Shown piece by piece: positions 51,899 through 60,430 of a stretch of 64,000 nucleotides of DNA. Made by a program: the position numbers and the translations under genes. Under the pieces are notes generated by a model that did no database searches, was not told the DNA's origin, and worked only from the letters and a program-made list of their open reading frames with translations. This stretch comes from Candidatus Omnitrophota bacterium (GTDB lineage: Bacteria; Omnitrophota; Gorgyraeia; Pluralincolimonadales; Pluralincolimonadaceae): positions 1-64,000 of the forward strand of contig JBAZFB010000005.1 of NCBI GenBank assembly GCA_041653595.1, read 5' to 3'. The first letter of the stretch is position 1. The number at the start of each line of letters is the position of its first letter.

Positions 51899-53025
51899 GC
51901 TTTTATGTTTCGAAATAGGTCCAGGAGGGCCTTCTTGCATTTTTCTATGTCGAGGTCATTTTCTACAAATCTTGCCGCGTTCTCTACGATCTTTTCCGTC
52001 CCTTTTTTGTCGGAATGGATCTTAAGGATAGCTTTAAATATCTCTTCCGGGTCCAATTTTTTGATGAGTATCCCGCTTTCGCCGTCTTTTACCCATTCGC
52101 GTATAGAAGGGATATCGTAGGCAATTACCGGGACCCTGCAGGCCATCGATTCTGCTATACTTGAAGGCGTGCCGTCGAAAGAGGAGATAGATACGGTGCA
52201 ATCCGAAGCGCAATAAAGTAGGGGCATTTCTTCATAGGCCCTTTCTCCCGTAAAGATCACATTATTTTCAATCCCGATCTTACGGGCGAGCTCTTTGATA
52301 TAGTTTAAATATCTGGTATCGGCGACATAAGTATGCAGCATCAAAACGATGTTAGGTATTTTGTCCTTCAATAAAGGGACCGACTTGACCAGCAGATCTA
52401 CATTGGTATATGTGACCAGCCTTCTGGGGCAAAAAACCACGAATTTACCCGTTAGATCCAAGTCTCTTTTTATCTGTGCGGTATCGTACCTGTTATTGAA
52501 CATCTTTAAGTCAACGCCTAAGCCGATATCGCCCATGATAACGACTATCTTTTTGCCGGGTATGCCGTTTTCAAGCAAATGTTGTTTGTGATCCTTACAG
52601 CCGACGATTATCATATCGCTTGTTTTGAAGATAAATTTCGCCATTAGTTTATTATGTATTAAATATCTTAGCCAATTCGTAGATCTATGGCCGTATATGT
52701 CTATGCCCCCCAAAATAGTTATCATTTGGGGATGGAAACCGGAAAGCGCCGCTAATAAGCCGGGCGTTCCAAGAGCATAGTGGCATGTCAGCGCATCCGG
52801 TTTTATTCTTTTTATGATCTTTTTAAGTTCGAGGAGGTATTTTAAGAAAACGAAGGGGTTCTTATTGACGGGCTCAAAATGGGCTATTTCAGAGACATTT
52901 TTAATTGTATTGGCATACCTGTTATGATAAGATAACACATAAATTTGATGTCCCGCTTCGCCTAAAAAACGCAGCCACTTTTGGGTATGTGAGGTCAAAG
53001 GCTCTGCAATAAATAATATCTTCAT
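51895..53025 (-). CDS. Family 4 glycosyltransferase, 376 aa, only minus-strand gene
   Basis: The GT-B enzyme starts ILFIAEPLTSHTQKWLRFL, with HYALGTPGLLAAL, VFCPRRLVTYTNVDLL and SFDGTPSSIAESMACRVPVI as the EX7E region. It is convergent with the transglutaminase-like gene, the two stops sharing CTAG. An AGGTG site precedes the start. By eye the gene is richer in A and T than genes at the left end. A separate origin from the surrounding operon is likely. Confidence 0.88.
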   Translation of the reverse strand: MKILFIAEPLTSHTQKWLRFLGEAGHQIYVLSYHNRYANTIKNVSEIAHFEPVNKNPFVFLKYLLELKKIIKRIKPDALTCHYALGTPGLLAALSGFHPQMITILGGIDIYGHRSTNWLRYLIHNKLMAKFIFKTSDMIIVGCKDHKQHLLENGIPGKKIVVIMGDIGLGVDLKMFNNRYDTAQIKRDLDLTGKFVVFCPRRLVTYTNVDLLVKSVPLLKDKIPNIVLMLHTYVADTRYLNYIKELARKIGIENNVIFTGERAYEEMPLLYCASDCTVSISSFDGTPSSIAESMACRVPVIAYDIPSIREWVKDGESGILIKKLDPEEIFKAILKIHSDKKGTEKIVENAARFVENDLDIEKCKKALLDLFRNIKA

Positions 53026-53115
53026 CGGTACACCTAGTCTAAGTCTGGTTAATTTATTCTGTTAATGGCAACATTTTATCACAAAAGTCGATAAAACGGA
53101 ACATATACGTCGAAG
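53026..53115. promoter_or_regulatory. Divergent intergenic region, probable promoters
   Basis: This AT-rich stretch of 90 bases separates the minus-strand GT4 from the rightward radical SAM gene, so both need a promoter here. For the rightward gene TGGCAA at 53066-53071 and GATAAA at 53090-53095, 18 bases apart, are the best pair. No convincing pair was found for the minus strand. There is no hairpin followed by a T run. Confidence 0.4.
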
Positions 53116-54621
53116 ATGGATATGAAGGATAAAAAACAATTCCGCGTCCTGTTCGCCTCGCTGTTTAACGATGAGGCCTTGAATATAAGGCTGTTACATT
53201 CGATCGTCTACCATAAAGGTTACGATGCCCGGATGGTCTTTATCAAGAAATTCCCCATAAGGAACCAGAGAGGACAAGAGTACCTGAAAAAGTCGTTTTT
53301 ACACGAACCGAATGAATTGACAGATGCAGAATTACAGATCTTTGCGGATTTCGTCGTAGATTATAAACCCGATGTAATAGCATTCAGCCTGGTATCATCG
53401 AACTTCGAGCTTTATAAGAAAATATATAGCAAGATCCGCGGCCTAGGCGATTTTACCATTATAATAGGGGGCTGGCAGGCATCCCTCAACCCCGAGCATA
53501 CCATACAATATTGCGATGCGTTATGTATCGGCGAGGGAGACGAAGCCATATCCGAGGTCGTTGACAACTTGTTCAACGGCCGGCCGATCGACCATTTGCA
53601 GAATTTATGGGTCAATAAAGGCGGGGCTACGGTCAAAAATGGCGTGCGGCCTCTGGTTAAGGACCTAAACAGCAATCCCGTGCCGGTTTTTGATGATGAG
53701 ACCGTATATTCCGTCGAAGACGGCAGTTTGATCCCGGGAGAGCCTTTTGTGAATAATGTCCGGTACGGCATCATGGCCAGCAGGGGTTGCCCCTATAAAT
53801 GCACATATTGCTCCAATGAATACATGGCAAACAAGGTTTATCACCGGGACTGGTCTAGGACCAGGCACAGGAGCGTCAGCCACGTGCTGTCGGAACTGTC
53901 CGAGATCAGGGCGAGATTCCCGAAAATAGAAAGGATAGATTTCCTGGATGAAGTTTTTATCCCGGACAAGGCATGGTTGGAGGAATTTTGCGGCAAGTAT
54001 CCGAAAGAGATCGCCCTGCCTTTTTACTGTTTTTTCTATCCCGGGACATGCTCAAGGGAGACGGCAAAAGCGCTGAAGGGAGCCATGTTGAACGGGGTAT
54101 GGCTCGGCGTACAATCGGGCTCCGAGAGGATAAGGAGGGATATCTTCAAAAGGTTTTACCCAAATGAAAAAGTCCTGAAACAGGCGGAAGTATTCAAGGA
54201 ATACGGCATAAATGTGAAATACGACTTCATTTTCGATAACCCGTTCGAAACATTCGAAGACTCGCTTGAAAGCATCAAACTTATCCTGGAGCTGCCCCAG
54301 CCGTTCTACCTTAACCTGTTTTCTTTAAAATATTTTCCAAAGACCGAAATAACCAGTATGGCCCTGGAGCGCGGGTTCATCACAGAAGCCGATACAGATG
54401 ATTTTTATAAACCGCCTGAAGGCGTGCAATATTATAAAGTAAATATCGACGGGAGGGACAACGACGTTTCTTTTATCAACCGTTTGGCAATGTATATCTC
54501 TTTCCTGGCCCTGGAAGAGAAAGTAAACAAGAAAGATATAAACGAAATGGTAGACCGGTATTATGATAGCAGGGATCTGGGTCCTGTGACAAAATTACTG
54601 AATCCCTACCTTACCGCCTAA
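53116..54621 (+). CDS. B12-binding-type radical SAM protein, 501 aa
   Basis: The N-terminal domain has VLFASLFNDEALNIRLL, VIAFSLVSSNFELY, IIGGWQASLNPEHT and LCIGEGDEAISEV. The radical SAM motif SRGCPYKCTYC gives Cys225, Cys229 and Cys232, followed by GVQSGSERIRRDIFKRF. ATG 53122 is an alternative start. It is the first gene to the right of the divergent gap and leads a run with a methyltransferase and a glycosyltransferase. Function unknown. Confidence 0.84.
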   Translation: MDMKDKKQFRVLFASLFNDEALNIRLLHSIVYHKGYDARMVFIKKFPIRNQRGQEYLKKSFLHEPNELTDAELQIFADFVVDYKPDVIAFSLVSSNFELYKKIYSKIRGLGDFTIIIGGWQASLNPEHTIQYCDALCIGEGDEAISEVVDNLFNGRPIDHLQNLWVNKGGATVKNGVRPLVKDLNSNPVPVFDDETVYSVEDGSLIPGEPFVNNVRYGIMASRGCPYKCTYCSNEYMANKVYHRDWSRTRHRSVSHVLSELSEIRARFPKIERIDFLDEVFIPDKAWLEEFCGKYPKEIALPFYCFFYPGTCSRETAKALKGAMLNGVWLGVQSGSERIRRDIFKRFYPNEKVLKQAEVFKEYGINVKYDFIFDNPFETFEDSLESIKLILELPQPFYLNLFSLKYFPKTEITSMALERGFITEADTDDFYKPPEGVQYYKVNIDGRDNDVSFINRLAMYISFLALEEKVNKKDINEMVDRYYDSRDLGPVTKLLNPYLTA

Positions 54622-54623
54622 AG

Positions 54624-55448
54624 ATGGATAAGTCCGGAATAACGGGGAAGACTTACGGGTTTCTATGGACAAGGCCGGATGTCTTAAAGCCGGTAGAAAA
54701 ATGGCATTTCGACAGGATGCAGGATGTAATAGATGAGCCGATAGTAAGGGGGGAGATCGGCATAGATGTGGGCTCAGGCTGCGGTTTTGACAGTTTTATC
54801 ATGGCAAGGGACAACCCCTCTGTCCGGATAGTCAGCATGGATATTTCGGACGGGGTATTTACGGAAAAAAAGATCACAGCCGGGCTTAATAATATTGAGA
54901 TTGTCAAGGGTTCCGCTTTGGAGATCCCTTTAAACGGCGGGATATTCGATTTCGCCTATTCATTCGGCGTTTTGCACCATACCCCGGAACCTAGAAAAGG
55001 CTTAGCCGAGATCGCGCGGATTTTAAAGAAAGGCGCGCCTATTTTCCTGTATCTCTATGAAGACCATTCCGAGAACTTTTTTAAATATATGGCCATCAAA
55101 TTGATCGATCTTCTAAGGATGCTCACGACAAGGGTCCCCAAGAGGGTCCTTTATTTATTGTGTTATGCGTTTTCGCCGGTCATTTATTTATTTTTTACCG
55201 TCCCTTCAAAAATATTGGGAATGTTTAAAGCAACGGAAAAGATAGCCGAGAATGTCCCTTTTAATTTTGGAAAGGGGCCATTCTCGTTGAGGGGCGACCT
55301 TTACGATAGATTCGGCGCGCCCATCGAGCATAGGTTCGGCAGGTCTGAATTAACGGGTCTTTTGGAAGAAGCCGGGTTTACAAGGACAAAAATTTCGAGG
55401 ATGAAGGATACGGCCGGTTGGGTCTGCTGGGGGCATAAGAGAAAATGA
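54624..55448 (+). CDS. Class I SAM-dependent methyltransferase, 274 aa
   Basis: The SAM loop is IGIDVGSGCGFDSF, with VSMDISDG as motif II and YSFGVLHHTPEPRKGL as motif IV, the Methyltransf_11/25 pattern. Two hydrophobic stretches around residues 160-200 may be membrane-associated. It lies two bases after the radical SAM gene and overlaps the next gene by ATGA. Confidence 0.83.
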   Translation: MDKSGITGKTYGFLWTRPDVLKPVEKWHFDRMQDVIDEPIVRGEIGIDVGSGCGFDSFIMARDNPSVRIVSMDISDGVFTEKKITAGLNNIEIVKGSALEIPLNGGIFDFAYSFGVLHHTPEPRKGLAEIARILKKGAPIFLYLYEDHSENFFKYMAIKLIDLLRMLTTRVPKRVLYLLCYAFSPVIYLFFTVPSKILGMFKATEKIAENVPFNFGKGPFSLRGDLYDRFGAPIEHRFGRSELTGLLEEAGFTRTKISRMKDTAGWVCWGHKRK

Positions 55449-57319
55449 TCAAAAACGAAAATATTATCTGCATATCCAGCATAGACTGGGATTTCATCTG
55501 GCAGGGGCATCAAGAGATAATGCTGACTTTGGCCAAGAACGGCAATAAGGTGTTTTTCATAGAGAACACCGGGGTGCGGATGCCGGGAGTAAGGGACATC
55601 TCGCGCATTAAAAAGAGGCTCAAGAACTGGTTCAGGGGAGTAAAAGGAGTGAGAAAGGAATCCGCGAATCTTTACATCCTTTCGCCGCTGGTCGTGCCTT
55701 TCCCGTATTTCAGGCCTGCCCGATGGATCAACAGGATAATGATCTTATCCGTCCTTAAAAAATGGATGAAGGCGCTAAATTTCACAAACCCCATAATCTG
55801 GGTTTTTCTGCCCACCGCCCTTACCCTCGATTTAGTAAAACAGATCGATAGTAAATTATTGATATACTATTGCCTCGATAACCTTAAGTTGGTCTCGTCT
55901 ACGGCAAAAAAAGTTGAACAGTACGAGAAGAAGATAATTAAAATGAGCGACGTCGTATTCGTGACCGCAGACAAGCTCTATGAATATTGCGCTCAGTTTA
56001 ACGATAAAGTTTACAAGTTCCCGTTCACCGTAAATATCGATAAATTCGATAGAAGTAAAATAGATACAACTTATGTGCCTGAAGATATGAGGGATATTAA
56101 ACGGCCGATAATCGGTTTTTCGGGCGGGGTGAGGAAATGGGTAGATACGGAATTGATAAAATTCCTGGCTGATTCACATCCCGGGTATTCTTTTGTTTTT
56201 GTAGGGCCTTTGCAGATGGACGTGGGAGAGCTTGCGCGGCTCAAGAATGTCCATTTTTTGGGGCAGAAAAACCACGATGAGTTACCGAATTACGTGAATA
56301 ATTTTGACGTCGCGGTCATCCCGTATCTCGTGAACGATTTTACGGAATGTATTTACCCGGCAAAGTTGAACGAATACCTGGCCCTCGGGAAAAGCGTTGT
56401 TTCCACCGACCTCCCCGAGCTGAGGTCTCTGGGGAAAAGAGACGGCGGGGTGATCTACATAGCGGCCAATAAAGAGGAGTTCAGCTCCTGCCTTGGTAAG
56501 GCCTTGAAGGAACAAGATGATAGCGTCGTAGGAAAAAGGGTTTCCTATGCCCGCGAAAACAGCTGGGAGAACCAGATAGAGCAGATGAGCTCCATAATAG
56601 AGAAAGCCATCGAGAAAAATATGCTTCAAAACGAAGCCAACTGGAAAGAGAGATTACTTATTTTTTATCATACGGCCGGAAGGCGCTTAGTGCGTTTTGC
56701 GGCGGCTTTAGCGGTCATTTATCTTTTGGTTTTTTGCACTCCTTTGATCTGGTTCCTGGCGGAGCCGCTCAAGATATCCGACACTCCCCGTAAGGCGGAT
56801 GCGATAGTGGTATTTGCCGGAGGCGTAGGCGAATCCGGCAAAGTAGGACAGGGCTACCTGGAAAGGACCGAATACGCGGTAGAACTTTATAAGGCGGGAT
56901 TCGCAAAAAATATCATTTTTTCGTCGGGATACATGTATATATTTAAAGAGCCGGTCATGATGAAAACCCTCGCCGTGTCGCTGGGAGTGCCGGAGGGATC
57001 GATCATCCTTGAAGACAAGGCGATGAGCACTTATCAACATGTCAGATTTTCAGAAGAGATGCTGAAAAGTAAAGGATGGAATAAGATCCTATTGGTGAGC
57101 TCCCCATATCATATGCGCCGTGTCTCATTGGTATTTGAAAAGACCGGCAAAGGGATAGAAGTGGCTTATACTCCGGTGAAGAAGAGCTCGTTTTATAAGC
57201 ACAAAACCAGCAATATTTATGCCGGATGGAACTTGAAACAGATAAGCCTCGGGCAGATAGAAGGCATATTCCGCGAGTATCTGGCCATCGCTTATTATTG
57301 GTGGAAGGGCTATATTTAA
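55445..57319 (+). CDS. GT-B glycosyltransferase fused to DUF218 (YdcF/SanA-like) domain, 624 aa
   Basis: Residues 1-400 are a GT-B transferase (IIGFSGGVRKWVDTE, FVFVGPLQMD, IPYLVNDFTE, YPAKLNEYLALGKSVV). A membrane segment spans about 418-440. Residues 450-624 are a DUF218 domain with KADAIVVFAGG, IIFSSGYMY, LEDKAMSTYQH and LLVSSPYHMRR. DUF218 proteins such as ElyC and SanA act at the envelope on undecaprenyl-linked metabolism. The order implies a cytoplasmic transferase and a periplasmic DUF218 domain in one chain. No frameshift or internal start is apparent. Confidence 0.83.
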   Translation: MIKNENIICISSIDWDFIWQGHQEIMLTLAKNGNKVFFIENTGVRMPGVRDISRIKKRLKNWFRGVKGVRKESANLYILSPLVVPFPYFRPARWINRIMILSVLKKWMKALNFTNPIIWVFLPTALTLDLVKQIDSKLLIYYCLDNLKLVSSTAKKVEQYEKKIIKMSDVVFVTADKLYEYCAQFNDKVYKFPFTVNIDKFDRSKIDTTYVPEDMRDIKRPIIGFSGGVRKWVDTELIKFLADSHPGYSFVFVGPLQMDVGELARLKNVHFLGQKNHDELPNYVNNFDVAVIPYLVNDFTECIYPAKLNEYLALGKSVVSTDLPELRSLGKRDGGVIYIAANKEEFSSCLGKALKEQDDSVVGKRVSYARENSWENQIEQMSSIIEKAIEKNMLQNEANWKERLLIFYHTAGRRLVRFAAALAVIYLLVFCTPLIWFLAEPLKISDTPRKADAIVVFAGGVGESGKVGQGYLERTEYAVELYKAGFAKNIIFSSGYMYIFKEPVMMKTLAVSLGVPEGSIILEDKAMSTYQHVRFSEEMLKSKGWNKILLVSSPYHMRRVSLVFEKTGKGIEVAYTPVKKSSFYKHKTSNIYAGWNLKQISLGQIEGIFREYLAIAYYWWKGYI

Positions 57320-57348
57320 AATAAGATGCCAAACAAAGGAGAAGGAAA

Positions 57349-57879
57349 ATGAAGTTTATCGATGAGAAAGGGAAAATATTCGGCAGGATCAACCTAATTG
57401 ATTTTCTGGTGATCCTGTTCTTGCTGGGCCTTACGCCGGTCTTTTATTTAGGGAATAAGGCATTGACGCATAAATGGGTGGTTAAGGATTACAAGAAAAT
57501 CTCGATAAAGATCAAATGCGCCAGCGTCATGCCCGAATTAGCGGGTTTTTTCCGCGAAGGGGACTTAGTCAAGGATAACGACGGCAATACGATAGGGGTC
57601 TTAAAGAAGATCATCAGCAACGTACCTTCGGAGATCATCACTATAAACCAGTTCAACCTGAGGAACAACGATTATTTTTTGGTCCCGAACCCGAGCGGCA
57701 GGGATGTCGTGTGCTTATTTGACGTAAATTGCACGGAAGAGAGAGGGGTTATATTTTTTAACAATTACGCCGTGAAGATAGGGAATAGCGTTGTATTAAA
57801 TACTGATAGTTATAATTTCCAGGGCGTGATAATAGATTTTGACCGTACGGCCTTAGCGGAGAAAAAAGGGGATAAATGA
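57349..57879 (+). CDS. DUF4330-family membrane-anchored protein, 176 aa
   Basis: The start KFIDEKGKIFGRINLIDFL followed by one membrane segment (residues about 18-36) is the DUF4330 pattern. The soluble part is beta-rich and probably lies outside the membrane. A strong AAAGGAG site precedes ATG 57349 by seven bases, so this gene can be translated independently. The family has no known activity that I can name; it often occurs in exopolysaccharide loci. Confidence 0.75.
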   Translation: MKFIDEKGKIFGRINLIDFLVILFLLGLTPVFYLGNKALTHKWVVKDYKKISIKIKCASVMPELAGFFREGDLVKDNDGNTIGVLKKIISNVPSEIITINQFNLRNNDYFLVPNPSGRDVVCLFDVNCTEERGVIFFNNYAVKIGNSVVLNTDSYNFQGVIIDFDRTALAEKKGDK

Positions 57880-58226
57880 ACCAAAAAGTGATAGAGGAAA
57901 GCAAGGTCGCGGCGTGGCTGGCCGGTTTCTGCGGTGAATCGCGGTCGACCATCGCGGGTTTAATTAAAAACAGCAAAACAGCAGGCTTGTTATCAAGGAT
58001 TAAACAGGGATTTTTCAGTAAAGCGGCCAGATCGGCGTCTATTTTTATATTTACGGCGGTCACGGTGAATATTTTTTTGGATTTGGCGCTTCACAAGGAA
58101 ATGAGTTTACCCGATATGATAATAAAAAGCGCGGTCTTGATTTTATGCCTGGGCGGATTTTCCTGCGAAACCGGTTGGCAGGAGATAAAGAAGAACAGTT
58201 TTATTTTAAGTAAAATTTTTAAATGA
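57876..58226 (+). CDS. Small membrane protein of unknown function, 116 aa
   Basis: Not recognised. Two hydrophobic segments lie at about residues 52-70 and 85-97, separated by a short loop, after a soluble N-terminus of 50 residues. It overlaps DUF4330 upstream and a GT4 gene downstream by four bases each, so it is co-translated with them. It may be an accessory partner of the DUF4330 protein. Confidence 0.65.
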   Translation: MNQKVIEESKVAAWLAGFCGESRSTIAGLIKNSKTAGLLSRIKQGFFSKAARSASIFIFTAVTVNIFLDLALHKEMSLPDMIIKSAVLILCLGGFSCETGWQEIKKNSFILSKIFK

Positions 58227-59401
58227 CCCCGAAAAAACTGAAGGTCCTCAGGATCATCGCCCGCCTGAATGTAGGCGGCCCGGCCATTCACACCATCCTC
58301 TTGACGCAAGCCTTAAACGACGAATATTACAGGTCTATCCTGGTTACGGGCAGGGTCGGTATCGATGAAAAGGATATGGGCTATTTGGCCAGGGAGAAAG
58401 GCGTAGAACCGCTTATCATCCCGGAATTGGGGCGAAGGATCGATCCGGTAAACGATCTCATAGCGCTATGGAAGATGTACTTGATCATGCGGCGGGAGAG
58501 GCCGGATATCGTGCATACCCATACAGCCAAGGCCGGTGCATTGGGAAGGGCCGCGGCAATTTTGGCAGGGGTCCCGGTCAGGATACACACTTTCCACGGG
58601 CATATATTTGAGAGTTATTTCAATAGTCTCTCCGCCGGCATCTTTCTTTTCATAGAGAGATCTTTGGCTTTTTTTTCCAAATATATAGTGGTGGTCAGCG
58701 AGACGCAGAAAAAAGAGATAATTAAAAAATATAAGATAGCCGGCGATGAAAAAGTAAAAGTAGTGCCCCTGGGCCTGGAGTTGGATGTGTTATCTTCGAT
58801 CGGGTCGAGGAAGGGGAAGCTCAGGAATGAGCTGGGTATCGGCAATGACTGCGTCCTGATAGGGATAATCGGAAGGCTCGTTCCGGTCAAGAACCACAGG
58901 ATGTTTTTGGATGCCTGCAAGAAGTTATTCGATACGGCAGGGGGACGGGATATAAAGTGCATCGTGATCGGTGACGGGGAAGAGAGGACAGGGCTTGAAG
59001 GATATGCGGAGAAGTCAGGGATCCGCGAGAAGATCGTCTTTCGCGGTTGGAAAGAGGGGATGGCCGATGTATATGCGGACCTGGATATCATCGCCCTGAC
59101 ATCGCTTAATGAAGGCACTCCCGTAGCTTTGATAGAGGCGCTCGCTGCCGGCAGGCCTGTCGTATCGACCGATGTGGGCGGCGTGAAGGATGTGGTGGAA
59201 GACGGGATAAATGGCTGTCTCGTCGCTTCGGGAGATGCCGCAGGTTTCGCAAAACGTCTCCTTGAGCTGGCCGGGGATCCTGAAAAAAGGGACGAATTCG
59301 GCAGGAACGGCCGCCGGAAAGTCCTGCAGAAATATTCCAAAGAGCGCCTTGTGAAGGATATAAAAGCCCTTTACGAAGAGGCGCTTCGCCGAAGGGATTG
59401 A
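58223..59401 (+). CDS. Family 4 glycosyltransferase, 392 aa
   Basis: VLRIIARLNVGGPAIHTILL at the start, VHTHTAKAGALGRAAAI, IGIIGRLVPVKNHRMFL and LNEGTPVALIEALAAGRPVV (EX7E) identify a canonical GT4. The N-terminal HTFHGH motif fits the acceptor side of this subgroup. It is the last gene of the long operon before the promoter at 59408. Confidence 0.9.
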   Translation: MTPKKLKVLRIIARLNVGGPAIHTILLTQALNDEYYRSILVTGRVGIDEKDMGYLAREKGVEPLIIPELGRRIDPVNDLIALWKMYLIMRRERPDIVHTHTAKAGALGRAAAILAGVPVRIHTFHGHIFESYFNSLSAGIFLFIERSLAFFSKYIVVVSETQKKEIIKKYKIAGDEKVKVVPLGLELDVLSSIGSRKGKLRNELGIGNDCVLIGIIGRLVPVKNHRMFLDACKKLFDTAGGRDIKCIVIGDGEERTGLEGYAEKSGIREKIVFRGWKEGMADVYADLDIIALTSLNEGTPVALIEALAAGRPVVSTDVGGVKDVVEDGINGCLVASGDAAGFAKRLLELAGDPEKRDEFGRNGRRKVLQKYSKERLVKDIKALYEEALRRRD

Positions 59402-59407
59402 GGCGTA

Positions 59408-59436
59408 TTGCAAAATCGTATCAGATAACTTATAAT
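59408..59436 (+). promoter_or_regulatory. Sigma70-like promoter of the core glycan operon
   Basis: TTGCAA at 59408-59413 and a perfect TATAAT at 59431-59436 are 17 bases apart. The gap lies just after the GT4 stop. A strong AAAAGGAG ribosome site at 59447-59454 precedes the GTG start at 59463. It is the clearest promoter in the window and likely drives the downstream epimerase, WecA-like and ligase genes independently of the upstream operon. Confidence 0.75.
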
Positions 59437-59462
59437 AGAGTCCTACAAAAGGAGATAAATTC

Positions 59463-60428
59463 GTGAATTACCTGATCACGGGAGGGGCCGGTTTTATCGG
59501 CTCCCATCTGTCGGACAAACTGGTGGGAGAGGGACACAAGGTGACCATCCTTGACGATCTTTCTACCGGGAAGATAGAAAACGTAAAACATCTCGAGCGC
59601 AATCCCGCTTTCCAGCTTGTTGTCGGGACGATCCTTAACCAATCCCTCGTGGACAAGCTGGCCGAACGCTGCGACGCCATATTCCATCTTGCGGCCGCGG
59701 TCGGGGTCGAGCTTATCGTAAATCATCCCCTCGAATCCCTTACGACGAATATTAAAGGAAGCGAGACCGTCATGGAGATGGCGTATCGCTACCATAAAAA
59801 GGTCCTCATTACGTCCACGTCCGAGATCTACGGTAAGAATACGCAGGGGCCGCTGAAGGAGGACCAGGACAGGATACTCGGCTCGCCCCTTAAATCGAGA
59901 TGGAGCTATTCGACCGCCAAGGCGGTGGACGAGATGCTTGCCTACGTATATTGGAAAGAGAAGAACGTCCCGGCCACGATCGTCAGGCTTTTTAATACCG
60001 TAGGGCCCCGCCAGTCGGGGGCATACGGTATGGTCGTCCCGAGGTTCGTGAAACAGGCTCTCGAGAACAGGGATATAACCGTTTACGGTTCCGGGAAACA
60101 ATCAAGGTGTTTCCTTCACGTAAAAGACGTTGTGAATGCCCTTCCGAAAGTCATTGAAAACGAAAAGGCCTACGGGCAGGTCTTCAATATCGGAAGCCAG
60201 GAAGAGATCACGATCGAAGGGCTTGCTCAAAAGGTCATAGAGATAACGGGTAGCCGCTCAAAGGTAGTCCGCATACCTTACGAAAAGGCCTATGAGGAGG
60301 GCTTCGAGGACATGGAGAAAAGGGTCCCTGACACGACGAAGATACGCAACCTCATAGGATTCAGGCCCACCGCGGACTTAAAGACTATCATCGAAGACGT
60401 TGTTATGTATACAAAGGAAAAGGCTTAG
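59463..60428 (+). CDS. NAD-dependent nucleotide-sugar epimerase/dehydratase, 321 aa
   Basis: The extended SDR motifs are LITGGAGFIGSHL, STSEIYGKN, catalytic Tyr-Lys in YSTAKAVDEML, RLFNTVGPRQ and RCFLHVKDVVNAL. The subgroup is close to UDP-glucuronate decarboxylase or UDP-glucose 4-epimerase-like proteins. The GTG start is fixed by an AGGAG site eight bases away. It probably provides a UDP-sugar for the chain-initiating enzyme downstream. Confidence 0.87.
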   Translation: MNYLITGGAGFIGSHLSDKLVGEGHKVTILDDLSTGKIENVKHLERNPAFQLVVGTILNQSLVDKLAERCDAIFHLAAAVGVELIVNHPLESLTTNIKGSETVMEMAYRYHKKVLITSTSEIYGKNTQGPLKEDQDRILGSPLKSRWSYSTAKAVDEMLAYVYWKEKNVPATIVRLFNTVGPRQSGAYGMVVPRFVKQALENRDITVYGSGKQSRCFLHVKDVVNALPKVIENEKAYGQVFNIGSQEEITIEGLAQKVIEITGSRSKVVRIPYEKAYEEGFEDMEKRVPDTTKIRNLIGFRPTADLKTIIEDVVMYTKEKA

Positions 60429-60430
60429 CC

